15,866 nucleotides of DNA, taken from JBAYHA01 sp964605975. Lineage in GTDB: Bacteria; Patescibacteriota; Patescibacteriia; UBA11705; JABHMO01. Where the stretch lies: assembly GCA_964605975.1 (NCBI GenBank), contig CAZSER010000014.1, positions 1 to 15,866 of the forward strand, given 5' to 3'. Each line of letters begins with the position of its first letter. Position 1 is the first letter of the stretch. This document shows positions 14,654-15,866 of the stretch, one piece after another. A program made the position numbers and the translations under genes. The notes beneath the pieces are model-generated. The model saw only the letters and a list, made by a program, of their open reading frames with translations. It did not search any database and was not told the DNA's origin.

Positions 14654-15076
14654 CTATGGTGTTGGTGAAATAATTTTTGAAATGTTAACCACAACAAAAG
14701 CACTAATTGAATAAGCCCCCAAAATAATTGCTAATCCTACAGCCGAACTGGTCAATAACTTTTTGGCTTTACCAATTTTTTCAGGATTTCCAGATGAAGT
14801 CATCCACATAATTCCGGCATAAATAACCAATACCAGTAAAATCATCCCCGAAATCGCCAATACAAATTTAACCACATTAGCAATAATTTGCGGAATCGAA
14901 TTTGTTCCCGAAATATTAGCGCCATTTGCCCCAGATATATCATTTAAATTTTTACTAACACCTTGTACTGACCCGTCACTAATATCAATTTTCTGAGGAA
15001 GATTAGCTGAAACTGTGCCAACAAACATAAACAACCCCACTAAAACAGCCCCTAATAAAAAATTTTTGTATTTCAT
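14654..15076 (-). CDS. VirB2/TrbC-like T4SS pilin paralogue 3
   Basis: A 140-residue copy: signal peptide with likely cleavage after VSA (22-24), a Gly/Asn/Ser-rich linker (25-65), membrane helix 1 (about 70-92), loop SSGNPEKIGKAKK (94-106) and membrane helix 2 (about 107-129). From the second half of helix 1 to the middle of helix 2 it is nearly identical to paralogue 4; from MTSSGNPEK to GAYSI they differ only at Ala/Ser in the loop. Linker and tail differ completely, pointing to recent duplication or gene conversion of the core. It starts 10 nt after paralogue 4, without a recognisable Shine-Dalgarno. Confidence 0.82.
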   Translation of the reverse strand: MKYKNFLLGAVLVGLFMFVGTVSANLPQKIDISDGSVQGVSKNLNDISGANGANISGTNSIPQIIANVVKFVLAISGMILLVLVIYAGIMWMTSSGNPEKIGKAKKLLTSSAVGLAIILGAYSISAFVVVNISKIISPTP

Positions 15077-15086
15077 ATTTGTAATT

Positions 15087-15500
15087 TTAAGTTATCAATT
15101 GAGTAATATTTTGAACAACAAAGTCGGTAATTGAATATGCTCCCAAAATAATTGCCAAGCCAACAGCCGAGCTGGTTAATAACTTCTTAGACTTGCCTAT
15201 CTTCTCCGGATTTCCACTAGATGTCATCCATAATATCCCTGCATAAACAACGATTAGCAACAAAACAATTCCCGAAATAGCCAAGGCAAACTTAATAACA
15301 TTGGAAATAACCTGTGGAACTGAAGTAGAGGAAAACTCCACTGATTCTTTTAGCTTTTGGGGACCAGAACTAAGCAGATCACTCGTCTTTTTTTTGGAAC
15401 CAATATCAATAACATTAGCTGAAACATTATTAGCAAGACCAGCTCCCACGAAAAATAAGCTCCCCAAAAATATTAAACCCAAAAATTTTTTTATTTTCAT
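15087..15500 (-). CDS. VirB2/TrbC-like T4SS pilin paralogue 4
   Basis: A 137-residue copy: signal peptide with likely cleavage after VSA (26-28), a linker rich in Ser and Lys (29-62), membrane helix 1 (about 68-92, KFALAISGIVLLLIVVYAGILWM), loop SSGNPEKIGKSKK (94-106) and membrane helix 2 (about 107-129). Closest relative is paralogue 3. A purine-rich AGGGGGA, formed by the last Gly codons of paralogue 5 just before its stop, lies about 11 nt before this start and may serve as ribosome binding site, which would couple the two genes (6-nt gap). Confidence 0.82.
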   Translation of the reverse strand: MKIKKFLGLIFLGSLFFVGAGLANNVSANVIDIGSKKKTSDLLSSGPQKLKESVEFSSTSVPQVISNVIKFALAISGIVLLLIVVYAGILWMTSSGNPEKIGKSKKLLTSSAVGLAIILGAYSITDFVVQNITQLIT

Positions 15501-15506
15501 AAAATT

Positions 15507-15866
15507 TTATCCCCCTAGAATATTTTTCAAATTTGCCAAAACAAAATCGGTCAAAGAATAAGACAACAACATTATCGACAAACCAATGGCCGAATTAATA
15601 AGCCATTTCTTGGCCTTGCCAATCTTCTCTGGATCACCTCCGGAAGTTAACCACGAAAAGCCAGCATAAACTGAAATTATTAACATTATTGTTCCACTAA
15701 TAGCAAAAATGAATTTGATTACATTCGCCACAAAAGAATAAACAGAGGTATCCTTTCCAGTAAAACTAACCTCTTTTTCTATTTTTTTTAGATTGCCCTG
15801 AATATCACCAACAGAAGCCAATGTTTGAGTAGCAAAAGAAAAAGATAGAAAAACGCTGATTATCGC
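15507..15866 (-). CDS. VirB2/TrbC-like T4SS pilin paralogue 5 (start outside window)
   Basis: The frame stays open to the right edge of the window, so the N-terminus is missing. The visible upstream residues, AIISVFLSFSFATQTLA, read as the hydrophobic core and cleavage site (TLA before SVGD) of a signal peptide. The TTG at 15821 therefore lies inside the signal peptide and is not the true start. After a short polar linker of about 25-30 residues come membrane helix 1 (VIKFIFAISGTIMLIISVYAGFSWL), loop TSGGDPEKIGKAKK and membrane helix 2. It has the shortest linker of the five and the most altered second helix (WLINSAIGLSIMLLSYSL). Probably the first or an early gene of the array; its promoter lies beyond the window. 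Confidence 0.8.
   Translation of the reverse strand, partial: AIISVFLSFSFATQTLASVGDIQGNLKKIEKEVSFTGKDTSVYSFVANVIKFIFAISGTIMLIISVYAGFSWLTSGGDPEKIGKAKKWLINSAIGLSIMLLSYSLTDFVLANLKNILGG

Noticed and set aside
15819..15821. TTG as start codon of pilin paralogue 5.
   Set aside because: The frame continues upstream and encodes a signal-peptide core up to the window edge, so the gene is truncated by the window.
1..15866. UGA recoding (as in Absconditabacteria/Gracilibacteria), CRISPR arrays, tRNA or rRNA genes, insertion sequences.
   Set aside because: TGA works as a stop at 8687-8689 and conserved proteins read cleanly under the standard code; no regularly spaced repeats, cloverleaf-like sequences, transposase genes or flanking inverted repeats were seen by eye.

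Overview
This is an AT-rich, gene-dense bacterial chromosome segment with short intergenic gaps, many start codons lacking a clear Shine-Dalgarno, and a standard genetic code (TAA, TAG and, at 8687-8689, TGA all end genes). The gene content suggests a Candidate Phyla Radiation / Patescibacteria genome, probably Parcubacteria-like: a tandem set of VirB2/TrbC-like T4SS_pilin proteins, a DUF2207 membrane protein, a short SMC, a bifunctional phosphoglucose/phosphomannose isomerase and clustered ATP-grasp ligases. This placement is inference from gene content; the window has no rRNA or tRNA to test it.

Layout. (1) 1-883: the 3' end of a DUF2207-type membrane protein on the plus strand faces a small unknown minus-strand gene that has a consensus sigma-70 promoter; a shared hairpin terminator lies between them. 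(2) 1023-4088: smc on the minus strand. (3) 4089-4262: a divergent promoter region; rightward it drives an unknown 172-residue protein with a Cys/His cluster, which ends at a strong bidirectional terminator (4785-4817). (4) 4836-12397: seven closely packed minus-strand genes forming one apparent operon. In transcription order they are yebC, ruvC, an N-formylglutamate-amidohydrolase-like hydrolase, a RimK-like ATP-grasp ligase, a divergent ATP-grasp protein lacking expected active-site residues, a CphA/GshF-type ATP-grasp ligase, and a class A penicillin-binding protein with two C-terminal Ig-like domains. A good promoter sits at 12435-12463 and the shared terminator closes the unit. (5) 12607-13617: phosphoglucose/phosphomannose isomerase on the plus strand, ending at a bidirectional terminator. 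(6) 13689-15866: five tandem minus-strand paralogues, each with a signal peptide, a variable linker and a conserved membrane segment - basic loop - membrane segment unit. The fifth runs off the window.

How the genes may work together. The operon joins housekeeping DNA functions (YebC regulator, RuvC resolvase) to a possible ligation/hydrolysis module (three ATP-grasp proteins and an amidohydrolase) and to a cell-wall synthase. The ligase group may make a small peptide or amino-acid modification, possibly linked to the envelope, but the substrate cannot be read from sequence. The pilin array probably supplies several VirB2-like subunits to a type IV secretion or DNA-uptake machine encoded elsewhere. 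These two regions are the most interesting parts of the window.
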